Source: Salinimicrobium nanhaiense
GTDB taxonomy: Bacteria; Bacteroidota; Bacteroidia; Flavobacteriales; Flavobacteriaceae
Length of the DNA: 64,000 nucleotides
Reading direction: 5' to 3'
Assembly (NCBI GenBank): GCA_012038135.1
Contig: JAAVJQ010000005.1
Location: 192,926 to 256,925, forward strand
The notes under the pieces are model-generated. The model ran no database searches. It was not told where the DNA came from and worked only from the letters and a program-made list of their open reading frames with translations. The translations under genes were made by a program, and so were the position numbers. Below are positions 25,927-35,720 of this stretch, piece by piece; the stretch's first letter is position 1, and the number at the start of each line of letters is the position of its first letter.

Positions 25927-28349
25927 TCTATCACCAGGTTTACAGACTCCTCCAGTTGTTGGAATGACTCCACCCATCTTGAAGCATCTTCATCTCCCTC
26001 TTCGCTCTTTTCCTGCATTTCGTGGTAGTAGTTTTCCTTAATTCCGAAGGTGATATTCTGTGCTTCCCATTTTTCAGGGTTTAATGGAGTTTCTTCTAAT
26101 AAGGAAAGAAGAACATTTACCTCGTCAAGAAGCTGAAGATTGATAGGATCTTTTTCAAGCTCCAGGATCTTTTCCATAAGACGACGGTCAACCAAGTAAT
26201 TCAAGGTAACCAGGTCGAGTTCGGCATCAATTGATACTGCAGATTTCAGTTGTTTTTCCAGCTTTTTGAAGCTGCAATCCTTTTTATTGAGCTCTCTCAC
26301 CAACCTGTTGTTCACCGCCATTTCCACAGGAAGTTTTAGCCTTGCCGGCACCCTCATATTGATCTCCTGGAATGTTTTTAATAAAGGATAGGTGTTATCA
26401 TAAAGCTGCTGCATAGCACCCTCGGCACCCCGCAGATTGCTTTCCATGACCTGTCTCATAATGTTATGCTGCTCATCCCGGAACAAATGCCAGAAGGAGT
26501 AGTTGTGATTCCCAAAATGTTCATCCATAAGATTAAAGATCTCATAGATATTACCTCTTTCAAAGAATTCGGCCATTTTAGTGTGCAATTCTTCCAGGGC
26601 TTCGGCGCTAATATATTGCCGTACACCTCCGAAAAGGTGGTGATCTCCCATGTAAAGCACAGCATAAGAAATATCCACTTTTTCCCAGGTAATATCACTC
26701 CGGAATTCTGTCCTGGCGATGATCAGTTTTTGTTTTCCTGCCTCATAATAATGGCTGGCCTTGGTAGTGGCGCTAAAGTTATAAAGTGTGACCTCTTCCG
26801 GAAATTCTTCAAACAGGGAGGAGATCGCGTAATGAGCACCGATCCTTATCATATCCAGCTCGGTGGGTTTTACGAACAGCTCATAGGCCTTATGAGCACT
26901 GCCATATTCAGGAATATTCGATGGGATCTGTTTTAGGGATTCCACAAAATCGGGTTCGTAGCTATCTCCGCTTAATTCTTCTGCCAGCTGAATAGCCCGG
27001 GTGGCGTAGAAGATGTCCTGCATGGATTCGATTCCCGTTACCTCATCAAAGAACCAACCGCAACTGGTGTACATCAACATAGCGTGGTACTGCATTTCCA
27101 GCAACTTGAGCAGTTTCACTTCGTCTTCTTCGGAAAGATCATTTCCGAAGTTCTCTTTTAGAAAAGCACCTACATTATCATTATCCCTGTTGAGGATCAC
27201 CTGAATATATTTGTTCCTCACGCCCCATGGATCTGACGTGTACTCCTGCATTTGCTCTTCATACAGCACGATGAGTTTTTCACGCACCTTATCAAAAGCA
27301 TCTCTCAACGGTTTACGCCATTTCTGGTTCCAATCTTCATTGCCCCCGGTATTACAACCGCAGTCGCTTCTCCATCTTTCCACCCCATGATAACAGCTCC
27401 AGGAAGTATTTTCAATGATCTGTGCCTCATACTGCGGCGGAAATTTCTCAAGGTATTCCCCATAGATCGTTAGGTTGATATCCTCATCCTGTTCAAGGGA
27501 ATTAAGACAATAGGAAAGGGCCATTTCTCCCAACCTGTGGTGGTGTCCATAACTTTCACCGTCTGTGGCAATGTTTACCAGTTCTCGATCTTCGGTATCC
27601 GAAAACTGACCCCGCAGGCGGTCGGCAAATGCCTCTCCATTGTTAAGCAAACCTTCAAAAGCTACTGCCTGTGAGGCAGGGCCGTCATAAAAGAAAAGAC
27701 TTATTTCATTTCCAGAAGGTAATTTACAGGTGTAAGCCCTCCGGGTATTTACCTTTGCATCTGTAGCATCTTTCCATTCTTTATCTCCAATTTTTCGCAC
27801 CTGTTTCGCCTGGTATGGAGAAAGAATGGTGAACTTTATGCCGTGTTTTGCCAGGGTTTCCAGGACGCTGGTATTTACGGCCGTTTCTCCCAGCCACATG
27901 CCTTCCGGAAATCTTCCGTAACGGGATTTGAAATCTTCTATTCCCCAAATCACCTGGGTTTCCTGATCGCGCTCATTGGCCAATGGCATAATAAGATGGT
28001 TATAGGCCTGTGCCAAAGCAGCACCGTGCCCCGAAAAGGTTTCCATGCTCTGCTTGTCGGCTTCGAGAATGGCTTCATAAGTTTCGGGAGTTTCATTCTG
28101 CATCCATGCCAGGAGCGTAGGCCCGATATTAAAGCTCATCCAGGCATAGTTATTCATGATGGCCTGGATTCTGCCTTCCTCATCAAGTATCCTGGAAGCG
28201 GAATTCCTTACATAACATTCTGCATTGATCCTGTGGTTCCAGTCGTGGTAAGGGTATGCAGATTCCTGCATCTCTACTTTGTTTAACCATGGATTCTCTC
28301 GTGGCGGCTGATAAAAATGCCCGTGTACACAAATATATTTCTTGCTCAT
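25923..28349 (-). CDS. GH57-type glycoside hydrolase with DUF3536
   Basis: An 808-residue GH57-like protein. The N-terminal catalytic barrel begins ICVHGHFYQPPRENPW. The predicted nucleophile Glu is in GMWLGETAVN (about residues 149-158), and the acid Asp region is NIATDGESYGHH (about 261-272). The C-terminal half matches the DUF3536 architecture. It lies between treZ and treY and is coupled to treY by a four-base overlap. An alpha-amylase, branching or debranching-like role on the same glucan is likely, but its reaction is not established. Conserved Cys pairs (SCGWFF, SDCGCNTGG) are present. Confidence 0.82.
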   Translation of the reverse strand: MSKKYICVHGHFYQPPRENPWLNKVEMQESAYPYHDWNHRINAECYVRNSASRILDEEGRIQAIMNNYAWMSFNIGPTLLAWMQNETPETYEAILEADKQSMETFSGHGAALAQAYNHLIMPLANERDQETQVIWGIEDFKSRYGRFPEGMWLGETAVNTSVLETLAKHGIKFTILSPYQAKQVRKIGDKEWKDATDAKVNTRRAYTCKLPSGNEISLFFYDGPASQAVAFEGLLNNGEAFADRLRGQFSDTEDRELVNIATDGESYGHHHRLGEMALSYCLNSLEQDEDINLTIYGEYLEKFPPQYEAQIIENTSWSCYHGVERWRSDCGCNTGGNEDWNQKWRKPLRDAFDKVREKLIVLYEEQMQEYTSDPWGVRNKYIQVILNRDNDNVGAFLKENFGNDLSEEDEVKLLKLLEMQYHAMLMYTSCGWFFDEVTGIESMQDIFYATRAIQLAEELSGDSYEPDFVESLKQIPSNIPEYGSAHKAYELFVKPTELDMIRIGAHYAISSLFEEFPEEVTLYNFSATTKASHYYEAGKQKLIIARTEFRSDITWEKVDISYAVLYMGDHHLFGGVRQYISAEALEELHTKMAEFFERGNIYEIFNLMDEHFGNHNYSFWHLFRDEQHNIMRQVMESNLRGAEGAMQQLYDNTYPLLKTFQEINMRVPARLKLPVEMAVNNRLVRELNKKDCSFKKLEKQLKSAVSIDAELDLVTLNYLVDRRLMEKILELEKDPINLQLLDEVNVLLSLLEETPLNPEKWEAQNITFGIKENYYHEMQEKSEEGDEDASRWVESFQQLEESVNLVIE

Positions 28350-28417
28350 ATTGTATGATATTCGTTAGTAGTTGCCCCGGAACTCTGTTTCCAAAAAGGG
28401 CTTTTTATATGATCATT

Positions 28418-30235
28418 TCAGGAACTGAAGATCAACATTGCTTCTGGAAGAACGTCTATCTTTCCTGCTTTTTGCAACTCGTTTTCTGCCTGCTTTCCTC
28501 CCCATTTGGTATGGGCGGAGGAAATAATCACTTCAGTATTTTTTTCTTCTGAAATTTCTGCTGAAAATGGCTTTTTTCCGAAGTTATAAATTCCGGTAAG
28601 GGTTCTATTTCCCTTTGAAGCTGAAACTTTCAGGACTTTTGAAGCCTCATCGGCCTCTGTGGTAAGACTCTCCTCCTTAAATAGATCAAAAGCCCCCTGT
28701 TTCTTTAATTTCAGCAACTCCTTATAATATTCAAAAAGGGCATTTTGATGATCATTCTTTTTAAAATGCCAGTTTAGTTTAGAATTTTCAAAAGTTTCTT
28801 CTGCCTGTGGATCGGGAAATTCTGTGTCGCTATGGCTTTGGAAAAAATATGCAAATTCTCTTTTTCGGCCCTCCTGCACTGCCTTTACAAGATCTGCATT
28901 CCCGTGACTAATAAAATACTGAAACCTGTTTTTTTCCCCAAATTCCTCCCCCATGAAGAGCATAGGTACAAAAGGCGAAGAAAGCAGTATGCCGGCAGCC
29001 AGTTTATTCTTTTCAAAACTTACCAGTTCAGAAAGACGTTCTCCCAACAACCTGTTCCCTACCTGATCATGATTCTGAATACACACCACGAACTGCGACG
29101 GCTCAATCCCCTGCGGACTATTACCTATACTGCGTTTCCTGAAAGGGGAATAGATCCCATCATAGATGAATGCCTGTTTAAATGTTTTTACAAGGTATTC
29201 CATCTTACCGTAATCACTGTAGTAGCCTGCATCTTCGCCGGTTAAGATTGTATGGACGGCGTGGTGAAAATCATCCACCCATTGGCCTTCAAGTCCGTAG
29301 CCGCCTTTCTTATAAGAGGTAACAAGCCGGGAATCATTAAGATCACTTTCTGCGATGAGGGTATATTTCTTTCCGGTTCTTTGTTCAAGCTCATCGGTCT
29401 TTTCGCTGAGCTCTTTAAGGAAATGCCGTGCGCCCCTATCAATGATCTCGTGTACTGCATCCAGCCGCAGCCCGTCAAAATGAAAATCTTCCAGCCACAT
29501 CAAGGCATTCTGAAGAAAATGATGCCGTACCTGGTCTGAGTATTCGTCATCAAAATTAATGGCACTTCCCCAGGGAGTGTGATATTTTTCGGTAAAATAG
29601 GGGCCATATTGAGAAATGTAATTCCCTTCGGGCCCTAAATGATTGTACACCACATCGAGGAGCACCGAAAAATTTCGGGAATGGCAGGCATTAATAAGCT
29701 TTTTGAGACCTTCTACTCCGCCATAGCTATCCTGGGCAGCGAAAGGATAGACGCCGTCATAACCCCAGTTGCGATTGCCGGGAAACTGAGAAATAGGCAT
29801 GAGTTCAATAGTATTAATACCGAGTTCCTCCAGGTGACCGAGTTTTTCAATGATGGTTTCAAAAGTACCCTGAGGCGTAAAAGTGCCCACATGAAGTTCG
29901 TAAATGACCATTTCTGAAAGTTCACGACCCTTCCAGTCAGCATCCTGCCAATCAAAAGAATGATGATCAACAATCTGTGACCACGAGTGGACTCCTTCAG
30001 GCTGAGAAAGGGAGGCAGGATCGGGAAATGTTTCGTTATCTATGCGCAATTTGTAATAGGTGCCGGGTACAATTTCAGTAAAGTCCCCACTCCAGTAACC
30101 TTTAGCATCTTTTGTTAGAGGAAGTGGCTTTTGTTTATCCTTTATAAGTACTTCTACAGATTTGGCTTTGGGAGCCCATATGCAAAACTGACAATGGTTT
30201 TCTCCTTTATATACTGCACCAACGTTCTTTCCCAT
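28418..30235 (-). CDS. treZ: Malto-oligosyltrehalose trehalohydrolase
   Basis: GH13_10 enzyme that cleaves trehalose from the chain end made by TreY. The 605-residue length is normal. An N-terminal CBM48-like domain (CQFCIWAPKAKSVEV, about 15-29) is followed by the barrel, with VIYELHVGTFTPQGTF, LLDVVYNHLGPEGN, nucleophile Asp in GLRLDAVHEI (about 257-266), acid Glu in LIAESDLND (about 294-302) and QNHDQVGNR. It is the first gene of the minus operon. The gap to the GH57 gene is 68 bases. A TANNTTTG box lies about 33 bases upstream. Confidence 0.95.
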   Translation of the reverse strand: MGKNVGAVYKGENHCQFCIWAPKAKSVEVLIKDKQKPLPLTKDAKGYWSGDFTEIVPGTYYKLRIDNETFPDPASLSQPEGVHSWSQIVDHHSFDWQDADWKGRELSEMVIYELHVGTFTPQGTFETIIEKLGHLEELGINTIELMPISQFPGNRNWGYDGVYPFAAQDSYGGVEGLKKLINACHSRNFSVLLDVVYNHLGPEGNYISQYGPYFTEKYHTPWGSAINFDDEYSDQVRHHFLQNALMWLEDFHFDGLRLDAVHEIIDRGARHFLKELSEKTDELEQRTGKKYTLIAESDLNDSRLVTSYKKGGYGLEGQWVDDFHHAVHTILTGEDAGYYSDYGKMEYLVKTFKQAFIYDGIYSPFRKRSIGNSPQGIEPSQFVVCIQNHDQVGNRLLGERLSELVSFEKNKLAAGILLSSPFVPMLFMGEEFGEKNRFQYFISHGNADLVKAVQEGRKREFAYFFQSHSDTEFPDPQAEETFENSKLNWHFKKNDHQNALFEYYKELLKLKKQGAFDLFKEESLTTEADEASKVLKVSASKGNRTLTGIYNFGKKPFSAEISEEKNTEVIISSAHTKWGGKQAENELQKAGKIDVLPEAMLIFSS

Positions 30236-30268
30236 AAATAAAATTCCTCAGATTTTTCCTAACACATT

Positions 30269-30276
30269 CAAAGCTA
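30269..30276 (-). promoter_or_regulatory. Candidate -7 promoter box of the treZ operon
   Basis: The minus strand reads TAGCTTTG, a match to TANNTTTG, 33 bases before the treZ ATG. It lies in the 192-base region shared with the divergent glgE operon. Confidence 0.45.
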
Positions 30277-30427
30277 AGAAGGATAAAACGGAAGATTTTA
30301 TGTTTAATAGTTTTTTAACTAAGGGTGTGGGTTTACTTGCCTAAATTTAAGTGTTTTAGATTAGGGAAATCCTGTGAATGCAGGTGCTTCCACAAAATCA
30401 CCCAGCTTTTACCTTTAAAATTTACGT

Positions 30428-32407
30428 ATGAAAATTGATGGACATAAGAGAGTAAGTATAAGAAATGTAAAACCCGAAATTGACTGCGGAAAATATCCGA
30501 TCAAAAGAATTATAAACGAAGAAATAAAAGTTGAAGCCGATATTTTTGGTGACGGCCATGATAAGGTGGATGCCGTTCTCCTTTACAGGGAGAAAAAGAA
30601 AAATCGCGGTCGCGAGAAAAAATGGCAGGAACAGCCAATGGAATTTGAAGGCAATGACCATTGGAGCAGCGTCTTTAAACTGCCCGAGGTAGGCGAATAT
30701 GAATATACCTTAGAATCCTGGGTAGATCATTTCTCTACCTGGCAGGACGGACTAAAGAAAAAAGCCGCCGCTAATCAAAATCTAAAAACAGAATTGCTCA
30801 TTGGTGCAGAACTCATGGAAGAAGCTCTTCCGCGCGCTTCTGCTCCAAATAAAAAGAAATTAAAGGAGTGGATCCAGCTTCTAAGAGATGAAGAACATGA
30901 AGCTCGTTCTGTTTCTGAAGCTTTAAGTGACTCGGCTTCTAAAGCGATGTATGAATCCCGGGACCGGAACAAAGCTTTTGCATATAACAAGGTTCTTGAG
31001 GTAAGGGTAGAAAGAAAAAGAGCATTATTCAGTGCCTGGTATGAATTCTTTCCCAGGTCGTCTTCTCCTGAAAAAGGAAAACACGGGACTTTCAAAGACT
31101 GTGAAAATGTACTTCCTGAAGTCTCAAAAATGGGATTTGACGTGATCTATTTCCCTCCTATTCATCCTATTGGCCGTAGCCATAGAAAAGGATTGAACAA
31201 CGCAACCGATGCCGAAGAAGGAGATCCCGGCTCTCCATGGGCAATTGGTGCTAAAGAAGGCGGACATAAAGCCATACATCCCGAACTGGGTACCATGGAA
31301 GATTTTCAACGCCTGGTCAACAAAGCAAAAGATATGGATATTGAGATCGCACTCGATTTTGCGATCCAATGTTCTCCAGATCATCCTTATGTAAAGGAAC
31401 ATCCCCAGTGGTTTAAGTGGCGGCCGGATGGTACCGTCCAATACGCTGAAAATCCGCCGAAAAAATACCAGGATGTATTGCCTGTAAATTTCGAGACCGA
31501 GGACTGGGAAAATCTTTGGGAGGAATTAAAAAGTGTTGTAGAGTTTTGGATCGACAAGGGTATTAGCATTTTTAGAGTGGATAATCCCCATACCAAAACT
31601 TTCCCTTTTTGGGAGTGGTGTATTAAGGAGATCAATAAAAAACATGAGGGGATTATTTTCCTTGCTGAAGCCTTTACCCGGCCAAGGGTAATGGAAGAAC
31701 TTGCGAAGATTGGATTCAATCAATCCTATACCTATTTTACCTGGAGGAACACCAAGGAAGAATTCATCGAGTACCTCACGCAGCTCACTAAAACTGAAGT
31801 CAGGGAATATTACCGACCTAATTTCTGGCCAAATACGCCCGATATTTTACCCATCTCCCTCGAAAATCAGGAGGAGCCTTCATTTATCATCCGGCTTATC
31901 CTTGCCGCAACGATGTCTTCCAATTATGGATTATATGGACCTGTTTTTGAATTAGGGCTCAACGAAGCTTATCCGGGTAAAGAGGAATACAATCATTCAG
32001 AAAAGTATCAGGTCTATCATTGGGACTGGCATAGAAATACCAGGATCAAGGAAATGATAAGTATTCTCAACCGTATACGGAATGAAAATGCTGCCTTACA
32101 AACCACCTGGAACATTGAATTCTGTGATACAGATAATGACCAGATCATCGCCTATTCCAAAATAGACGAGGAAGAAACCAATAAACTTATCATCGTGGTG
32201 AACCTTGATCCTCACCATACCCAATCAGGATGGGTTCAAGTGCCTTTAAAAAGGCTAAAGATCCAGGGCCACGACTCCTATTCGGTAAAAGACCTGCTTA
32301 CCGGCGCAAGCTATATTTGGCAAAATGAATGGAACTATGTGGAATTACATCCCAGAGCGGTTCCTGCCCACATCTTGAAAGTTGAAACAAAAAAAGCAAT
32401 CAGATAA
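30428..32407 (+). CDS. glgE: Alpha-1,4-glucan:maltose-1-phosphate maltosyltransferase
   Basis: GH13_3 enzyme that extends alpha-1,4-glucan using maltose 1-phosphate. The 659-residue protein has the N-terminal domain typical of GlgE (about 1-200; VDHFSTWQDGLKKK), then the barrel. The barrel shows FPRSSSPEKGKHGTF, VIYFPPIHPIGRSHRKG, the nucleophile Asp in IFRVDNPHTKT (about 380-390) and acid Glu in IIFLAEAFTRP (about 408-418). HPEWFKWRPDGTVQYAENPPK-type residues before it are also characteristic. It heads the plus-strand operon and is followed after 10 bases by the enzyme that makes its substrate. Confidence 0.95.
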   Translation: MKIDGHKRVSIRNVKPEIDCGKYPIKRIINEEIKVEADIFGDGHDKVDAVLLYREKKKNRGREKKWQEQPMEFEGNDHWSSVFKLPEVGEYEYTLESWVDHFSTWQDGLKKKAAANQNLKTELLIGAELMEEALPRASAPNKKKLKEWIQLLRDEEHEARSVSEALSDSASKAMYESRDRNKAFAYNKVLEVRVERKRALFSAWYEFFPRSSSPEKGKHGTFKDCENVLPEVSKMGFDVIYFPPIHPIGRSHRKGLNNATDAEEGDPGSPWAIGAKEGGHKAIHPELGTMEDFQRLVNKAKDMDIEIALDFAIQCSPDHPYVKEHPQWFKWRPDGTVQYAENPPKKYQDVLPVNFETEDWENLWEELKSVVEFWIDKGISIFRVDNPHTKTFPFWEWCIKEINKKHEGIIFLAEAFTRPRVMEELAKIGFNQSYTYFTWRNTKEEFIEYLTQLTKTEVREYYRPNFWPNTPDILPISLENQEEPSFIIRLILAATMSSNYGLYGPVFELGLNEAYPGKEEYNHSEKYQVYHWDWHRNTRIKEMISILNRIRNENAALQTTWNIEFCDTDNDQIIAYSKIDEEETNKLIIVVNLDPHHTQSGWVQVPLKRLKIQGHDSYSVKDLLTGASYIWQNEWNYVELHPRAVPAHILKVETKKAIR

Positions 32408-32417
32408 AAAGATAACC

Positions 32418-35400
32418 ATGATCAAACCAATTAATGCGAACGATCAGGAAACCTGGTATAAAGACGCAATTATTTATGAATTACATATTAAAGCCTTTTT
32501 TGACAGTAATGGAGACGGAATAGGAGATTTTGAAGGCTTGCTCCAAAAGCTTGATTACCTGGAAGACCTTGGGGTAACAGCCATATGGCTACTTCCGTTT
32601 TATCCATCCCCGCTAAGGGACGATGGGTACGATATTGCAGATTACTACAGCATCAATCCTTCTTACGGAGATCTGGATGTATTTAAAAGACTTATAGTAG
32701 AGGCCCATAACCGGGGCTTAAAGATCATTACCGAGCTGGTTATCAACCACACTTCAGATCAGCATCCATGGTTTCAGAGAGCCCGGAATGCACCTATTGG
32801 GTCTCCCGAAAGAGATTATTATGTCTGGACAGATGATCCCAACAAATACAAGGATACCCGTATCATTTTTACAGATACAGAGCCTTCAAACTGGACTTAT
32901 GATCCCGTAGCAAAACAATATTTTTGGCACCGTTTCTTTAGCCATCAACCCGATCTTAATTTCGATAATCCCAAGGTACAACAGGAAGTATTAGATGTGC
33001 TGGATTTTTGGTTTGACCTTGGTGTAGATGGTTTTAGACTGGATGCCGTGCCTTACCTTTTCGAAAGAGAAGGCACTAATTGTGAAAACCTGCCCGAGAC
33101 GCATGAATTCCTGAAAAAGCTTAGGGCTCACGTCGATAAAAAATATGAAAACAAACTGCTGTTGGCCGAGGCCAATATGTGGCCCGAAGATTCGGCTGCA
33201 TATTTTGGAGAAGGCGATGAGTGCCACATGAATTATCATTTTCCCATAATGCCGAGAATGTTCATGTCTGTAAAAATGGAAGACCGGTATCCTATCATGG
33301 ATATCATTGACCAAACTCCGGAAATTCCTGAAAACTGTCAATGGGCGATCTTCCTTCGTAACCATGATGAATTGACTCTGGAAATGGTGACCGACGAAGA
33401 AAGGGATTATATGTATAAGGTCTATACAAAAGATCCGCAGGCAAAGATCAATGTGGGGATAAGGCACAGGCTTGCTCCGCTTTTGGAGAACAACCGCAAC
33501 AAGATCGAATTGATGAATGTGCTGCTTTTCTCCCTCCCGGGAACTCCGGTGATCTATTATGGAGATGAGATAGGAATGGGAGATAACTATTACCTGGGAG
33601 ATCGGGATGGGGTACGAACTCCAATGCAGTGGTCATCCGACAGAAATGCGGGTTTTTCGTCTGCTAATCCGCATAAATTGTATTTACCGGTGATCATTGA
33701 TCCTTCCTATAAATACGAATCGGTGAACGTGGAAACTGAACAAATGAATTCTTCTTCCCTGTTGTGGTGGATGAAAAGGATCATCGCGATGAGGAAGAAA
33801 TATAAAGCGTTCGGGCGGGGTGATATCAATTTTCTATCCCCCAGCAACGCTAAGATCATTGCCTATACGCGAACCTATGAGGATGAAGATATCCTTGTAT
33901 TAGGTAACCTTTCCCGTTTTCCGCAGGCTGCTGAACTGGATCTGGAAGCCTACGAAGATTATATTCCGGTAGAGGTTTTTAGCCACAATAAATTTCCGAG
34001 GATCACAGAGCATCCTTATTTGTTCACCATGGCACCTCACGGTTATTACTGGTTCATCCTTCAAAAGGAAGAAGGTCTTGTGGCAAAATCTGAGACACCA
34101 GTGTTGCAGTTAAATAACTGGGAGCAATTGCTTCAGAATAAAACCAGATCCCGTTTTGAAAATAATATCCTGCCACAGTATCTTATCAGTTGCCGTTGGT
34201 TTGGGGGAAAATCCCGGGTGATCCAGAATATTACAATTTTAAATAAGGTGGATATACCGGTTCAAAATGTGCCATCGACTTTGATCACAATCGAGGTGAA
34301 TTATAATGACGGCCTTCCTGAAGTATATCAATTGCCTCTCGGATTTTTAAGTCCGAAGATGGATGAAGAATATAAAGAGCTTCCTGCAAAAGGAGTTATT
34401 GCCAAACTAAGTCTTGACGGAGAAGAAGGATATCTGTTTGATGCCGTGTACAGTGAAAGTTTCAGAAATGTATTATTCCGAAATATTAAAAAAGGAAGAA
34501 GTCTTCAAAATGGCCGGGGGAACCTGGTATTTTATCACAGTGATAATGACTTCGCGGCGGAAGCTGAAAAAGTTCATTCTAAGATCCTCAATGCCGAGCA
34601 AAGCAATACTTCGCTCATCTTTGACAACAAATATTTCCTGAAGTTGTATAGAAAGCTGGATAACACGATCAATCCGGATCTTGAGATCACCAGGTATTTA
34701 ACCGAAAAGACCGACTACCAGAATTCTCCCAGATTTGTGGGGGCAATAGAATACAACCAGGATTCCAGGAGCATTATTGTTTTAGGAATGATGCAGGATC
34801 TCATTCCTAACCAGGGAGATGCATGGGATTACACAAAAGATGCTTTAAATCGCTTTTTTGACAGGGTAGTGACCCTGCCTAAAGAAAAAGAATTTGAAGA
34901 GGTTTCCCATACCCTCACTCCCCTGTCTTATCAAGACCTTTCAGATAATATGAAAGAATTAATGGGAGCAGTTTTCCCCGAGAGAATGTCTTTATTGGGA
35001 CGAAGAACTGCTGAAATGCATAAAGCTTTGGCTGCTAATCCTCTGGAAAAGGATTTTGAACCCGAACCTTTCTCCCTGCATTATCAAAGGTCTTTATTCT
35101 CTTCGCTTCAGTCGCTCACGAGAAATGCCTTTCAAAACCTTCAGAAGAGCATAAAATTGCTTCCGAAGCATATTCAACCCGAAGCACAGGAAGTACTCGA
35201 TATGAAGGGAGTTGTTTTGAACACTTTTAAAAAGGTGTACGATCATAAGATCCCCATTATGAAGATAAGGACCCACGGAGATTATCATTTGGGACAGGTG
35301 CTTTGGACAGGAAAAGACTTTGTGATCATAGATTTTGAAGGAGAACCTGCAAGATCATTTAGTGAAAGAAGGTTAAAGCGATCCCCATTACGGGATGTCG

Positions 35401-35717
35401 CAGGAATGGTAAGATCCTTCCATTATGCAGCATACAGCAGCATTCTGGAATCTGAGTTCGATCAACAGAATAAAGGCGGGGAACTGGATACCTGGGCAGA
35501 GAACTGGTATTACCTGGTTACCCAAATATTCTTAGAAGGATATTATGACCATGTAGGAGATAATCAATTTATCCCTCAAGATAAGGAAGACACAGAGATC
35601 CTGATGCAGATCTTCCTGCTTGAAAAAGCGATATATGAAATGAATTATGAACTAAACAATCGTCCAGATTGGGTTTTAATTCCCTTAAGAGGAATAAAAT
35701 CATGCATAAAACGATAG
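32418..35717 (+). CDS. treS: Trehalose synthase-maltokinase fusion
   Basis: A 1099-residue bifunctional protein. The N-terminal part (about 1-550) is TreS, GH13_16, which isomerises trehalose and maltose. It contains WYKDAIIYELHIKAFFDSN, the nucleophile in GVDGFRLDAVPYLF, the acid in LLAEANMWPED, and FLRNHDELTLEM. The C-terminal part (about 575-1099) is a maltokinase (Mak/Pep2) with SCRWFGGKSR, a kinase-like Lys in KYFLKLYRKL, and the catalytic and metal sites HGDYHLGQVLW and FVIIDFEGEPARS. Together they turn trehalose into maltose 1-phosphate for GlgE. The ATG at 32418 was chosen over an upstream frame extension inside glgE. Confidence 0.94.
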   Translation: MIKPINANDQETWYKDAIIYELHIKAFFDSNGDGIGDFEGLLQKLDYLEDLGVTAIWLLPFYPSPLRDDGYDIADYYSINPSYGDLDVFKRLIVEAHNRGLKIITELVINHTSDQHPWFQRARNAPIGSPERDYYVWTDDPNKYKDTRIIFTDTEPSNWTYDPVAKQYFWHRFFSHQPDLNFDNPKVQQEVLDVLDFWFDLGVDGFRLDAVPYLFEREGTNCENLPETHEFLKKLRAHVDKKYENKLLLAEANMWPEDSAAYFGEGDECHMNYHFPIMPRMFMSVKMEDRYPIMDIIDQTPEIPENCQWAIFLRNHDELTLEMVTDEERDYMYKVYTKDPQAKINVGIRHRLAPLLENNRNKIELMNVLLFSLPGTPVIYYGDEIGMGDNYYLGDRDGVRTPMQWSSDRNAGFSSANPHKLYLPVIIDPSYKYESVNVETEQMNSSSLLWWMKRIIAMRKKYKAFGRGDINFLSPSNAKIIAYTRTYEDEDILVLGNLSRFPQAAELDLEAYEDYIPVEVFSHNKFPRITEHPYLFTMAPHGYYWFILQKEEGLVAKSETPVLQLNNWEQLLQNKTRSRFENNILPQYLISCRWFGGKSRVIQNITILNKVDIPVQNVPSTLITIEVNYNDGLPEVYQLPLGFLSPKMDEEYKELPAKGVIAKLSLDGEEGYLFDAVYSESFRNVLFRNIKKGRSLQNGRGNLVFYHSDNDFAAEAEKVHSKILNAEQSNTSLIFDNKYFLKLYRKLDNTINPDLEITRYLTEKTDYQNSPRFVGAIEYNQDSRSIIVLGMMQDLIPNQGDAWDYTKDALNRFFDRVVTLPKEKEFEEVSHTLTPLSYQDLSDNMKELMGAVFPERMSLLGRRTAEMHKALAANPLEKDFEPEPFSLHYQRSLFSSLQSLTRNAFQNLQKSIKLLPKHIQPEAQEVLDMKGVVLNTFKKVYDHKIPIMKIRTHGDYHLGQVLWTGKDFVIIDFEGEPARSFSERRLKRSPLRDVAGMVRSFHYAAYSSILESEFDQQNKGGELDTWAENWYYLVTQIFLEGYYDHVGDNQFIPQDKEDTEILMQIFLLEKAIYEMNYELNNRPDWVLIPLRGIKSCIKR

Positions 35718-35720
35718 AAA

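Noticed and set aside
30428..32407. glgE as an ordinary alpha-amylase
   Set aside because: The N-terminal domain, the nucleophile motif FRVDNPHTKT and the treS-maltokinase neighbour identify GlgE.
32991..33467. 158-codon minus-strand frame opposite treS
   Set aside because: It is antisense to conserved TreS catalytic codons, with His- and Phe-rich composition typical of a shadow frame.
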